Of a DNA stretch of 64,000 nucleotides, positions 19,850 through 29,856 are shown one piece after another. The position numbers and the translations under genes are program-made. Position 1 is the first letter of the stretch; each line of letters begins with the position of its first letter. The notes under the pieces were generated by a model that saw only the letters and a list, made by a program, of their open reading frames with translations, did no database searches and was not told the origin of the DNA. This stretch comes from Paralithodes platypus (taxonomy: Eukaryota; Arthropoda; Malacostraca; Decapoda; Lithodidae). The stretch is taken from assembly GCA_032716605.1 (NCBI GenBank), contig CM064492.1, positions 55,040,364 to 55,104,363 on the forward strand, given 5' to 3'.

Positions 19850-21390
19850 ATGTCGGCACTTGAACCTCTCATTGCTGTATGTTCAATGCCGTTAAGCTCA
19901 GGTATCCCTATATTATTTTTATTTGTTAATGAAATAATTTAATAACTGAATAATAATAAACATATATATTTTCTATGATTATATTATGATAATATTGTGT
20001 TTATTTATAGTAATTTATTTTAATACAATTAAATATAAATTAAATTAATTAGTATACTTTATGATTTTGCTCACCAGCTCTGCTTTAAATGTGTTAATGA
20101 GCTATGGGAGCTTTTAATTATCATAAACCTTTACGGGACTCGGACGAGGGCTCCCATTCAGAGAGTATACCAAGCTCGCAAGCGAGGGACAGCCACAGCC
20201 AAGGTGTATGGCGATACTCACAGTCCTGGCAGGACAGAACACATCCCTTTGTGACTCAACTAGTGCTGACGTCCACCGGGATGCCGATGTACCATCTTCT
20301 ATCCGTTTTAACATGGCAACATGTGGAGGTCCCGGCTTCGGCGGGATCTTCCCATGATAAGCCAGACTTAACGGATGAAGAACAACGATCTCTGGTCTCA
20401 GAGATGGAGGTTGAAGAGTCCAGTCACCTTCTAGGCGACTCTCAGGGTACTGTCGAATCTCCACGGAGTTCGTCATCGGCTAGGTATGTACCGGCGGAAG
20501 AGATTGATGGACTACTATTGAATGCACTTAATAGGTTCTTTGGCCCTACGCCGGAAACTCCTACAGTTGATACGGGAGATCCCGCGATGTCGACGAATGT
20601 GCGACCTCTGGCTACATCCTTTGCTTTAGCTAAAATACCTAACCATCCTCTTGTGTCAGATCCAATTTCCAATGTGCCAGGCACAGCAGCTCTCACTACT
20701 TCCAATGTGCGAGTCATATCAGACATGTCTCTCCCTCCTTTAGACAAGGCACCAGTCAAAAACAGGAGCTATGCCTCTTTTATACGGGCCTGATGAGTCA
20801 GGGGTAGCAATGTTACGGAAATGTTTTGGATGTTATTATAACCATTACTTAATCTTCCCACCAAATCCCTCCAGAACACCATTCTTGGTTCTCTCTTCCG
20901 GTTTTTGGTGCCGGCGGAGTCCCCTCTGCTTTGTTTGACTTCTTGGCTGCCACCCCCCAAATAATCAATTTGTGCGAATTATAAGATCCCTTTAGCACGC
21001 CTTCCCCAGCTTACCTAGACCGCGAGTTTAGGTTAAGAGGAAAAGCGTTTAAACTGTTTTCGCAATATATGGTTCCCAGAAAGTAACAAAGTCTCTGTTA
21101 CGCTCTTCTCAGGCAATAGAAGCCGCGGAAGTCAGGAAAGCCATTGAACTTTCCCGGCGCTTGCTTCTCCAGACTTCCATCCAAGTCTTTAGGAGATATT
21201 CGGACGGCCTTATTAGAGGCAGTTCGAGCAAGGCAGGATCTGAGGATGTTCTTATTGAAGAAACTTCTTGACCGTATTGCAAGCCAAGTAGTTCTGTCTC
21301 CAGTTCTAACTCCTTCTTTGATTTCACCAGCAGTTTGGAAGACTGTTTTCAATTTGGCACAAGCATTCAAGCAAGGTCCCGGCAAGCCCT
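19850..21390 (+). pseudogene. gag-like pseudogene of A2 (second gag start)
   Basis: ATG 19850 begins MSALEPLIAVC, a diverged gag start. After about 20 codons an AT-rich insertion (about 19908-20072) interrupts the Cys/His cluster, and the reading resumes with TTTGCTCACC...AAATGTGTTAA. About 600 bases of gag are then missing, and 20104-20793 continues with the central part (SARYVPAEEIDGLLL and VRPLATSFALAKIP match A). Further frameshifts follow at 20793-21100, and 21144-21370 holds the late gag block (LGDIRTALLEAVRARQDLRM). It then jumps at about 21380 into RT. Not functional. Confidence 0.75.
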
Positions 21391-22640
21391 GATGCCTTTG
21401 TTAGAACAAGGGATCAGGGTCTTGTGGTATCTGGGCGACTAACTGGTGGTGGCAGAAACAGAAAAGTTATGCATCATTCATGTCTACGTTACGTTAAACC
21501 ATCTCAAATCTCTAGGATTCAAGGTCAACTTAGTAAAAGTAAAACCCTTGTTCCCTCACGAGTATTTCAGGGGATAGGGCTGGTCGAGGACACAGCTTCT
21601 CTCACTCTGAGTCAGAGTGTGGACACTCGAAACAGATTTCGCAAAAACTGTTTATGTTTCTCCACAGTCTGACTACGACACAGAGACTTTGGGAATCTCT
21701 AGTCGGTTCTCTCAACTGGGTTCAGCTAACTGTGAAGTTGGGCCAGTTGAAAGTCTAACGTTTATTCTTGGAGGGCAACAAATTTTTCCCACTATTGCCG
21801 GCGGGGATAGTATGGCCTATCCCAACGTTATTACACAACTTACTAGCGGTTTGGGCGACGAGAGAAATGTTGCACGCAGTCATGTCATGAACCTCTCCTC
21901 CGCCATCGGTATGGGTGGACATGGATGCGTCAGGAACGATAGGTTGGGGCTTTTAGTCAAACCTCGGGCATCAGGGTCAAAGGTTTTGGTCCCATTTAGA
22001 AATCTTCCACATCAATGTCAAAGAGTTACTAGTCCCCTTATCTGTCCTTCAGGCTCACGGCTCTGCTTTACGGGGCAAGTCGGTGGCCTTCAGAATGGAC
22101 AATCTGAATGCGGTTCACTGTATTCAGAAACAAGGGTCAATGAGATCTCGGAAGTGGCTAAACGTGTCAGAAAAGATTTTTATACTAGCCAACAGGCTGG
22201 ACATTCATCTTCACGCATCTTATCTCCCAGGCGTAGCAAACGTCTGGGCAGACGCTCTGTCTCAGAGACAAAGCACAACAGTAGAATGGGCGCTCTTGCG
22301 ATTGCGGAGCATTTCCATCCACAAGTGGATTTGTTTGCGTCTGAGAAGACTCACAAACTCCCACTGTACCTCACCCGCCGGACGATAACGCCGGCGGGCG
22401 GACCAGACGCTCTGATGACGGACGAGAACAGGTTGAGTTCCATTTATCTATTTTCCGCCGCCAGACGCGTCTCTAATGTGCCACGTAGTCAACAAACTAC
22501 AGGATTAGCGAGGCGTAGTCTCGCTAATCGCTCCCCTGTGGCCGGCGCAGTATGGTACCAGCATTTGAACACGTGGTGCCCGCACCCAGTGTCACTCCCG
22601 GTCGGGTTGTTCCACTTAGAACACAATTGGCAACCTAGAA
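21391..22640 (+). pseudogene. RT / RNase H pseudogene of A2
   Basis: It starts inside RT at the block GGCAAGCCCTGATGCC (A residue about 193), so the gag C-terminus, the gag-RT junction and the first ~190 RT residues are deleted. The YLDD equivalent reads as a damaged WYLGD-like sequence. RNase H pieces are visible at 22083-22388 (FRMDNLNAV, LPGVANVWADALSQ). The alternate YR frame is nevertheless open at 21617-22750 (377 codons), despite the decay of the RT frame. Confidence 0.75.
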
Positions 22641-23450
22641 ACCTCGCGGACTTGTTCATTATGGACATTCAGAAGGCCAAGTGGCTAGCACCATATGGTA
22701 GCGACGTGACCAAGATATTCACGAATCAATATACCCAGTCTACAAAGTGACAGTTTCAATCGCATTGGCAAGCTTTTACGTCTTGGATTCTTAGAACAAA
22801 ACAAACTGTGCCCTCGGTGGCGTTGGTTGTTAATTATTTAATTTATCTGTTCATGCAGAAACATTTATCTGAAAGTGATTTATGTGGGCAGGTTTTAAAC
22901 TCCGCCCACCTCCCCGTCAGCTCATGCCTACCTGGTCTCTGGACAAAGCATTGTCGTTATTTTCGTTCCCGTATGTACCAAAGACTGCAGATTTTACAAA
23001 AAGGGCAGTATTCCTTATGGCTTTGGCTACCGGGAACAGAGTATCTGAACTGGCGGCGATGAGCAACACACCTAATTGCCTCAGGTTTGATAGGCTTCAT
23101 GAGTGTATTCACATTGCACCTTCCCCAGGATTCATAGCCAAGAATGAGCACAGTGAACACGTGTTTTCAGAGTTCACGGTGCCGGCGTTAAAAAGGGGAA
23201 AGGTGCACCATCTTTTTTGCCCAGTGCAAGCTCTAACCAAATATTTAAAGAGAAGAATCCCGGCGTTGTGGGTAAGACCCACGATTTACGCAAGGGGGCA
23301 GCCTCTTTACGTTTCCTTAATAATCTTTCGGTGGAAGTTATTAAGTCCACACCGTTGTGGGCCTCTAATCAGGAGTTTTTGACTCGATACCTTTCAGTAG
23401 CTCTGGACAAACCTTCCTTGCCATGTATAGCTTTACGGCAGAAGGTCTAG
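22641..23450 (+). pseudogene. YR pseudogene of A2
   Basis: YR pieces: QYTQSTK followed by TGA (22748-22750), then frameshifts and a deletion after KHLSE (22870). A long piece at 22882-23382 includes GNRVSELAAMSN (catalytic Arg). Another deletion lies near 23255, and the tail at 23217-23450 has THDLRKGAAS (His and Arg kept) and FLTRYLSVA (Tyr kept). At least one stop and three indels make it non-functional. Confidence 0.75.
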
Positions 23451-24142
23451 GTGGCCCTTTTAGTCACGTTTTGTTTAATTTCAAGAAAAAGGGGGGGGGA
23501 GGGTGCAGTCAGTGTGACATAGGACACCCTAGACCCCTCCGGAGTATGTGTTCAGAACATACGAGCTGTGATACTGTTTGTAGGCATTGTATTATAAAAT
23601 TTCTCTGTAGTATTCATTGCAGGAAATTGTGCTAAAGGCCAATAGTAGTGTTACAACAATTCTTGTTGTAAGTAGTTTTGGCTGTGAAGCAATAGATTTT
23701 TAAGAAATCTCGGTAGTTGCAACTACGACTTTTACTTTTGAAGTAATTACTTCTGCATAAGTACACAAGTTCAGTACTTCTACGAAAGTACAAGAATTCA
23801 TTTATGTTTGGTTATATTTTTAGGAATATATCCACTAGTTAATGGGGTTTATATGTGCACATGTAAACTTATAAGTTTTTCGTTTTCACCACTTACTTTA
23901 AGTGGGGTGCCTTCTTAACTAGCAGATCTGTGTACAGAGTCTCAGAGTTAACCCTTTTTCAAGCAGGCTTCTTTGAAGCACGCTCCTGCTTGTACCCCTT
24001 TTTGAAGATTTAGGCTGTATAAAGTTTATGCACCCGAATATATCTTTTTTACAAAAGTAAGAATACTATGTGGTTGTTTGATTATCTGCTTTTCTAGAGT
24101 TATGATATGATTACGAATGTCCCCCTCCAGTCTTAGAAATCA
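23451..24142 (+). other. 3' untranslated region of A2
   Basis: Homologous to 16778-17340 of A, including the G-tract at about 23492-23503 and the AGGCTTCTTTGAAGCACGC block at about 23965. No coding sequence recognised. Confidence 0.6.
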
Positions 24143-24735
24143 GGCATGTTCGTCAATGATGGAGGGGCCACTAATAAATTATAGGTTTGACTCCTTTAAC
24201 CCTCCAGCCCCGGCTATGTATTATATATATATTCCTCGAAACCCGGGTGTTTTGGCCGAAAAACGTCTAGGCTAGGCTACCGTATATTCGTTAATCAGAC
24301 TGCTTCCCGCATTCCCGCGCATCCCCAAGCGTAGCTGTGTTATTTACCTGTAGAATGGCATTAAGTAGAGCTCTCTAAGTCAACTGGTTGAGCTGTGATG
24401 ATGATTTCATTGGAGATAACTTTATGGCCAAAACAGCCACTTTACACCACTTTTCGATACTTAACAACAACATACAGTCACACACGAACAAGCGACTCTC
24501 TCCTTCTTGTGGCCGGAGATGCGGGGCGTCGGTCCAGCCGGCTGTTGTTTACATGCGTCGGACCGACGCCTCGCACACGAAGCTCACAGGCTTTCAACCA
24601 CTGGGCGTTCAAGAGGCCTTCCGGGTACCTGTTATATGCTTTTTTATGGGCGTTCAAGAGCCCTTCTGTGGTGAGAGGGTTAAGGAGATAAAGAAAACCT
24701 AATATTTAGTAGTGGCCCCGTAATCATTGACGACT
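24143..24735 (+). repeat. ICR of A2, interrupted by MITE
   Basis: GGCATGTTCGTCAATGATGG...CCACTAATAAATTATAGG is followed at 24196 by a TTAA-flanked insertion and resumes at 24684 with GGAGATAAAGAAAACC...CCGTAATCATTGACGA. The two halves equal the ICR of A at 17341-17450. The insertion broke the splint sequence after A2 had integrated. Confidence 0.85.
24200..24679. mobile_element. TTAA-flanked MITE, family M copy 2
   Basis: 480 bp between TTAA 24196-24199 and TTAA 24680-24683, with ends CCCTCCAGCCCCGG and, on the other strand, CCCTCTCACCACAG. The intact empty site exists in element A (CTCCTGTAAGGAG), which fixes the boundaries exactly. The hairpin arms GGCGTCGGTCC/GGACCGACGCC lie at about 24524-24534 and 24560-24570. 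No transposase. Confidence 0.85.
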
Positions 24736-24805
24736 GGGGCCCTCCCGACCATCCCCTTCCCATTCGTTGATGTATTAAGGATTTTGGTTTACTTGATATG
24801 TCAGT

Positions 24806-25155
24806 GAAGGAAGAATGACGCCTGCAGTAGCGTCTGGTCAAAGATCCACACAAGTACATCCACGATATGATGGAAAGCTTATTGAATAGTTATTCTTATT
24901 TTCTTTTTGTTTTTATTTTTTACGAAGTTTTTTCGTAGTGAGAACCCAATTCATAATGACTGAAGCCATGAGTGAGGTCGCATGTGCTCATGATGAAGGC
25001 TCCTCAAATTTTAAATGCTCTGCGCGGTAGATTCAAACTACGGCGGATGAGTGTTTGAAGAGGGTGCCTTATGTAATAGGCATGTTCGTCAATGATTACG
25101 GGGCCACTACTAAATATTAGGTTTTCTTTATCTCCTTACAGGAGTCAAACCTATA
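24806..25155 (+). repeat. Right ITR of A2
   Basis: Inverted copy of 6170-6472, sharing the private GACGCCTGCAGTAGCGTC hairpin variant with it. It ends CCTATA at 25155, before ATT. Confidence 0.88.
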
Positions 25156-25754
25156 ATTTAAACACATGTCACAGTTTTCGTTTTTTGGTCTTCCTAATAG
25201 ATTCTTGTTTTTAGCTGGATGAGCATATGAAGGTCCCTCCACCGGTCGTGATATTCTAGGCTCTTACGTCATTGACGTAAGGAGCCACCAATAAATTACA
25301 GTTTTGACAACCCGTAGGGAAGGAAGGAAAAACTAATATTTATTGGATGCTCCTGAAGTCAATGACGACAATTGCCCTCCCACCATCCCCTTCCCATTCA
25401 GATGCCCAACTTGATATACTTTAGAGGTCGCTCCTGGGCAGGAGGAGGTATGAGTCAGGCTCATGGGAAGCAGAGGAAGATCGGAATGCGCTGAGGCGCG
25501 GTGTTCAAACTGTGTTAATTCTTTTCTTTTTTATTTCCTACTTTTCGGTGGCTCCGTCTCAATGACGTACCTTAGGAATGATTAAGGGGTACCCCCTAAT
25601 ATGATCTTGGTTCTCGATCGCCGTAATCGAGGTTAACCCGGGCTCTGAGGAGCCTGGAACGAGGCCATATTATCATAGGCTCTTACGTCATTGACTTCAG
25701 GAGCCACCAATAAATAATAGTTTTTCCTTCCTTCCCTAGGTTGTCAAAACTGTA
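25156..25754 (+). repeat. 3' end, ICR and right ITR of DIRS E
   Basis: After the A2 joint come about 110 bases of 3' UTR. The ICR follows (25268-25375): CGTCATTGACGTAAGGAGCC to CACCAATAAAT, then TACAGTTTTGACAACC and GGATGCTCC...GTCAATGACGAC. The right ITR (to 25754) repeats ACGTCATTGACTTCAGGAGC and ends GTTGTCAAAACTGTA. The layout is the same as A, but the sequence is different. Confidence 0.75.
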
Positions 25755-26189
25755 ATTTATTTTTATTATTTTTTAAAGATGACAAAAACTCTTGAATACA
25801 GGTACTGTACAGTATGTTACTTTTTACAGTCATGTGATATTATGTTTCAATTAGAAATATATAATTTATTTACAAAATTACCTAAACAATTAAAGTACGG
25901 TATGTTATAACTAAAGAAAATTAGTAAATGTCACTTAGTTATGAAGGCTACAAACTTTGAAGGGAAAACATATCTCACTTTCATTACAGTATTTATTATA
26001 TTTCAAATATTGCTGTAGTCTCAAAGAAGCTTTGTTGAATTGGAGCTATTTATTACACTGTACAGTATTTTGTTTAGTGGGAGTTTCAGTTGGTATTTCT
26101 GTTTTTTCTTGCCACACATACTTCTAAGCTGCTCTGGATTAACTGATTGTGAGTTTCGATCAGTAAGAAAATTCAAGCTGTAAGCATCA
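25755..26189. other. AT-rich unassigned sequence between the two nests
   Basis: Low-complexity AT-rich DNA with repeated ACAGTA-type words (for example TACTGTACAGTATG near 25802). No ORF, terminal repeat or RNA gene is recognised. It may be the oldest host DNA in the window. Confidence 0.4.
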
Positions 26190-26479
26190 GGAGGAGGAAA
26201 TCAGGGAAGAGTACAGGAGAGCAGTGGAAAGACGACTAGGTGGGTTCGATCTGGAAGATATGGAGGAAGTGGAGGAGATGAGCAAGGTGTTTAAGGAAGA
26301 GATATGTGCAGCATGTAAGGAGGTGTTTGGAGTAAGGAGAAGTGGGAGGGGAGTGAAAGGTACAGCATGGTGGACAGAAGAGGTAAAAATAGCTGTGGAA
26401 GACAAGAAGAAAGCATATAGAGAGTGGTTGGGTAGTAGAGGGAATGAAGATTTAGAGAGGCAGAAACGAGCGAGGTACG
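26190..26479 (+). pseudogene. LINE3 piece 1 (region between endonuclease and RT)
   Basis: An open frame encodes EEEIREEYRRAVERRL, then KGTAWWTEEVKIAVEDKKKAY and RQKRARY. It is the basic Trp-containing linker that precedes RT in many LINEs. It stops at the LINE1 insertion (GTACG duplication at 26475-26479 and 48822-48826). Confidence 0.7.
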
Positions 26480-26587
26480 AGGGGCGTACCGAGGCCACTG
26501 GATCCTACCCCCTTGTAACCTCTTGGGGGAAGGTACTGGGAATGGTCCCGGGGTAGACTGGAACCGAAGTTCTGGGGGGGGGGGGGG

Positions 26588-28303
26588 ATGCCCATTTGCC
26601 AGACAAAATACCCAATTATGACTAAACAACCTAAAAAGAAACAACGTAAGTCTGATGAATCAAAACCGCACAGGACAAGGACAAATGCCCCCCACAATCT
26701 CAGACATGCTAGTGTGAATGTTGGTAGTTTGAATCTGCGTGCAAATAAAGTGGCTGAGATGTGTGAGAGGAGGCAAGTGGACGTCTGCTGTGACCAGGAA
26801 ACACTCTGGAAGAGGCATGGGGTACAGTGGATTGTCGGAAGAAAGAAAGAAAAGATATAGGATCTACTGGATGGGGGTGGAGACTGATAAAGCGAAAGGA
26901 GGAATGGGTGTTCTGGTGGCTGAAGAGCTGGCGGAAAGTGTGCTTCAGATTACGAGAGTTAGTGAAAGGCTGATTGTTTTGAAGTTGAAAGTTGGTGAAA
27001 GAATTCTGAATGTGATATCTGCATATACCCCACAGGCTGGCCTACAGAAAGAGATAAAAGAGGACTTCTGGAATGACACCGTCAGTGTCATTTCAGGCCT
27101 CTCGGAGAATGAAATAACAATCGTGGGAGGGGACCTGAATGGTCACATGGGAGCATCTGCAGATGGATACGAGGGGGTACATGGAGGAAATGGTTACGGA
27201 AGGAGGAATCTGGAAGGCGAATATATACTGGAGTCCTGCGTTGCACTCAACATGGTTGTGTGTAACACAAAGTTCAAGAAAAGACAGAGCCATCTGATCA
27301 CATATAACTCTGGGGTCTCCAGTAGCCAGATAGATTACTTCTTGGTTAACAGGAAAGACTGGAAACTGGTTCGAGATGTAAAGGCCATCCCGAGCGAAGA
27401 ATGTATCCCCCAGCATAAGCTACTTGTGTGCGACATGAGCTTATACAGAGATACTAAGTGCAAGAAGGTATACATACCCAAAAGGAAAGTGTGGCTGCTG
27501 AAGAACAAGGAAGTTAGGGATAGATTTCATAGTGAACTGGAGGAAATTAATAGAAATAAGGAAGCTAGGCCTAACAATGTAAATAGTCAATGGAACTTTC
27601 TTAAGCATAACCTTATCGCTGCCACTGACAAAGTCTGTGGGAAAACAAAGGGTCACCCCAGGAATAAGACCTCCTGGTGGTGGAACGATGAGGTAGAACA
27701 TGCTGTGAAAGAGAAAAGGAGATACTTCAAAGCATGGAAGAAGGGAGGTAGCAAGGAGGAATACCAGGCAGCTAAACAAACTGCCAAAAGAGTTATTTAC
27801 AATGCTAAAAAAGGCATTAAGGACCTGGTCCTCGAACAAGTATGTAACACTGACAATCCCAATGGGATCTTCAACCTAGCTAGGCGAGTTAAAAATGACA
27901 GTAGGGATATTATAGGTGAACAGTGTATTAGAAATGATAATGGGAAGATTGTGTATGCAGAAAATGAAATCAGAGAAGCATGTAAGGCACACTATGAACT
28001 ATTGCTAAATGTAGAGTTTGAATGGGACAAGGAACAGCTTAGTATTGAAAAACCAATATCTGGACCCCCTCCTTTGATAGCACCAGCTGTAGTGAGCGAC
28101 GCAATCAATAAAATGAAGGACGGCAAAGCTCCAGGGTGCTCTGACATTGTCGCTGAGATGATAAAAGCCTCAGGGGAGACTGGTGTCAACTTAGTCACCG
28201 AGTTGATAAACACCATTATTAAAGATCAGAAAATCCCCGAGGATGGGCTCAAAAGTGTAATAGTAAATATATACAGTACAAAGGAAAAGGGGATGCGCTA
28301 GAT
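26588..28303 (+). pseudogene. LINE1 endonuclease and start of reverse transcriptase
   Basis: APE-type endonuclease. NVGSLN, DVCCDQETLW (Glu) and, after a frameshift at about 26820, a long frame from 26830 with GGDLNGHMG, SSQIDYFLVNR and PQHKLLVCD (Asp and His of the catalytic set). This domain would nick target DNA to prime reverse transcription. A basic linker with TSWWWNDEVEHAVKEKRRY follows, then the first RT blocks DGKAPGCSDIVAEMIKAS and the beginning of KGKGDALD, where a one-base frameshift precedes the DIRS C joint. Two frameshifts make it non-functional even without the insertions. Confidence 0.8.
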
Positions 28304-28770
28304 TATAGGTTAGATTCCTGAAGGGAAGTAGAGAAAACCTAATATTTCCCTAGTGGTTAAGGCCCCATTAATTGCTCTTTCCATTCACATATGCATAGCC
28401 TACGTGAGTTGCAGTTGGGATGTGTGTACATGCTTAGATTGATATGTAGGATTCGAAGTTGCATAATAAATCGTAGGCAGTGTCCACCATCCTTTAACTG
28501 TCTTCGTGGTGCGATGCATAAGGTGTTGATTTTCGGTGTGAGCGTCCTGGGTTCGAATCCACGGACTGCCACATGTGTTTGTAAATTTCATTAATCGATT
28601 TTAGGAGTATAGTTGGTTGTTGGAAGGAACATAATAATTTAGTAGGGCCCCCCTAGCGGCCATCCTCTTCCTTCACTGATATACCAAGAAAAAACTATGG
28701 AAATCAACGAAAGGGAAGTGGGATGGTTGGGAGGGCCCGAGTCGTCAATGATTTCGGGGCCCTACTAAAT
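28304..28770 (-). repeat. Remnant right ITR and half ICR of C, with tRNA-like filler
   Basis: 28304-28374 is the outer right end (TATAGGTTAGATTCC...). 28645-28674 is the inner ITR edge (CCTAGCGGCCATCCTCTTCC), also found at the left ITR (45405-45430). The ~270 bases between them do not match the left ITR. 28735-28770 (GTCGTCAATGATTTCGGGGC) is the first half of the ICR, ending where B inserted. Confidence 0.65.
28375..28640 (+). repeat. tRNA-like sequence, probable SINE head
   Basis: Around 28505-28575 there is an A-box-like GTGGTGCGATGCATAAGG and a perfect B-box GGTTCGAATCC, followed by GGACTGCC that can pair with GGCAGT near 28475. The spacing and arms do not fit a standard cloverleaf, so it is a tRNA-derived element or a decayed tRNA rather than a working tRNA gene. 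It occupies the middle of C's right ITR. Confidence 0.4.
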
Positions 28771-29119
28771 TATAGGTTTGACTCCTGCAAGGAGATAAAG
28801 AAAACCTAATATTTAGTAGTGGCCCCGTAATCATTGACGATTATGCCTATTACATAAGGCACCCTCTTCAAACACTCATCCGCCGTAGTTTGAATCTACC
28901 GCGCAGAGCATAAAAAATTGAGGAGCCTTCATCATGAGCGCACGCAACCTCACTCATGGTTCAGTCATTATGAAATTGGGTTCTCACTACGAAAAAACTT
29001 TGTAACAAATAAAAAACAAAAACAAAATAAGAATAAATATTCATAAGCTTTCCATATAATCGTGGATGTACTTGTGTGGATCTTTGACCAGACGCTGACT
29101 CAGGCGTCATTCTTCCTTC
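28771..29119 (-). repeat. Right ITR of B
   Basis: Inverted partner of 36892-37197. The outer extension is TATAGGTTTGACTCC to GGCCCCGTAATCATTGACGA. The shared hairpin loop variant confirms the pairing. Confidence 0.88.
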
Positions 29120-29189
29120 ACTGACATATCAAGTAAACCAAAATCCTTAATACATCAACGAATGGGAAGGGGATGGTCGGGAGAGCCCC

Positions 29190-29298
29190 AGTCGTCAATG
29201 ATTACAGGGCCACTACTAAATATTAGGTTTTCTTTATCTCCTTGCAGGAGTCAAACCTATAATTTATTAGTGGCCCCTCCATCATTGACGATTATGCC
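29190..29298 (-). repeat. ICR of B
   Basis: On the plus strand: GTCGTCAATGATTACAGGGC, then CCTATA-ATT-TATTAGTGG, then CCATCATTGACGATTATGCC. It joins the complements of both ends of B, as in A. Confidence 0.88.
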
Positions 29299-29856
29299 TG
29301 ATATCTAAGACTGGAGGGGGACATTCATAATCATATCATAACTCTAGCAAAAGCAGATAATCAAACAACCACATAGTATTCTTACTTCGAAAAGATATAT
29401 ATTTTTGGCGCAGCACATATATACAAGCAGGAGCGTGCTTCAAAGAAGCCTGCTTGATAAAAAAGGGTTAACTCGGAGATTCTGAGTACAGATCCGCCAG
29501 TTAAAAAGGCACCCCACTTAAATTAAGAGGTGAAAAAATAAAAACTTATAACTTTACATGTGCACATATAAACCCCATAAAACTAGTGGATATATCTTGT
29601 AAAATATATCCAATGCTTAAAATTAGATTGCTTCACAGCCCAAAAACTACTTACAACAACACTGTTGTTTGTACTACAATGTACTAGCACAATTTCCTGT
29701 AATGAATAGTACAGAGAAATTTACATATCACAACACCCAGAAACAGTATCACAGCTCACATACTCCGGCGGGGTCTAGGGTGTCCTATGTTACACTGACT
29801 GCACCCCCCCTCCCCCCCTTTTCTTCAAATTAAACAATAAGTGACTTAGGGGCCAC
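29299..29856 (-). other. 3' untranslated region of B
   Basis: Non-coding, homologous to that of A. It includes the C-run (G-tract on the element strand) at about 29804-29818 and AGCGTGCTTCAAAGAAGCC at about 29431. No gene. Confidence 0.6.

Larger units (their letters stand above)
6170..25155 (+). mobile_element. DIRS element A2, chimeric and deleted, host of element A
   Basis: DIRS1-like element in plus orientation. The left end TATTAGTGGCC starts at 6170 after ATT (6167-6169). The right end CCTATA stops at 25155 before ATT (25156-25158). Removing it joins CTCTTAT-ATT-TAAACAC of element E. The left ITR (6170-6472) and right ITR (24806-25155) share a private variant, GACGCTACTGCAGGCGTC, found in no other copy, so they belong together. 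Inside are two different leader segments, two gag starts, a large gag/RT deletion, degenerate RNase H and YR, and the ICR broken by a MITE. Element A (8580-17865) lies in its leader. It is defective in every coding region. Confidence 0.85.
480..25754 (+). mobile_element. DIRS element E, old and degenerate, host of nested element A2
   Basis: This is a decayed DIRS1-like retrotransposon in plus orientation. Relics occur in the expected order: SR-rich gag (from about 480), RT/RNase H (2690-4140), YR (4300-5640) and 3' UTR (to 6166). The sequence is then broken by A2 at an ATT and resumes at 25156 with its ICR and right ITR. The right end reads TTGTCAAAACTGTA followed by ATT at 25755-25757. The ICR at 25268-25375 carries the complement of this end, which proves the boundary. 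The 5' end is not visible: I found no left ITR in bases 1-480, so E was 5'-deleted or starts before the window. Its end sequences differ from those of A/B/D and of C, so it is a third family. The gene order and ICR are seen; the nesting is deduced from the ATT joints. Confidence 0.75.

Noticed and set aside
24388..24702. Two overlapping ~100-codon ORFs inside family M MITEs as real genes
   Set aside because: They occur in all four copies but so does the whole sequence; frames end at different points, no domain is recognised, and the element is short and non-coding in style.
6170..25155. LTR retrotransposon interpretation of the repeats
   Set aside because: The terminal repeats are inverted, an ICR is present, and the integrase is a tyrosine recombinase; no protease, DDE integrase or primer-binding site is seen.
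28505..28575. Functional tRNA gene
   Set aside because: B-box is perfect, but acceptor and D-arm spacing do not make a normal cloverleaf, and it lies inside a transposon terminus.
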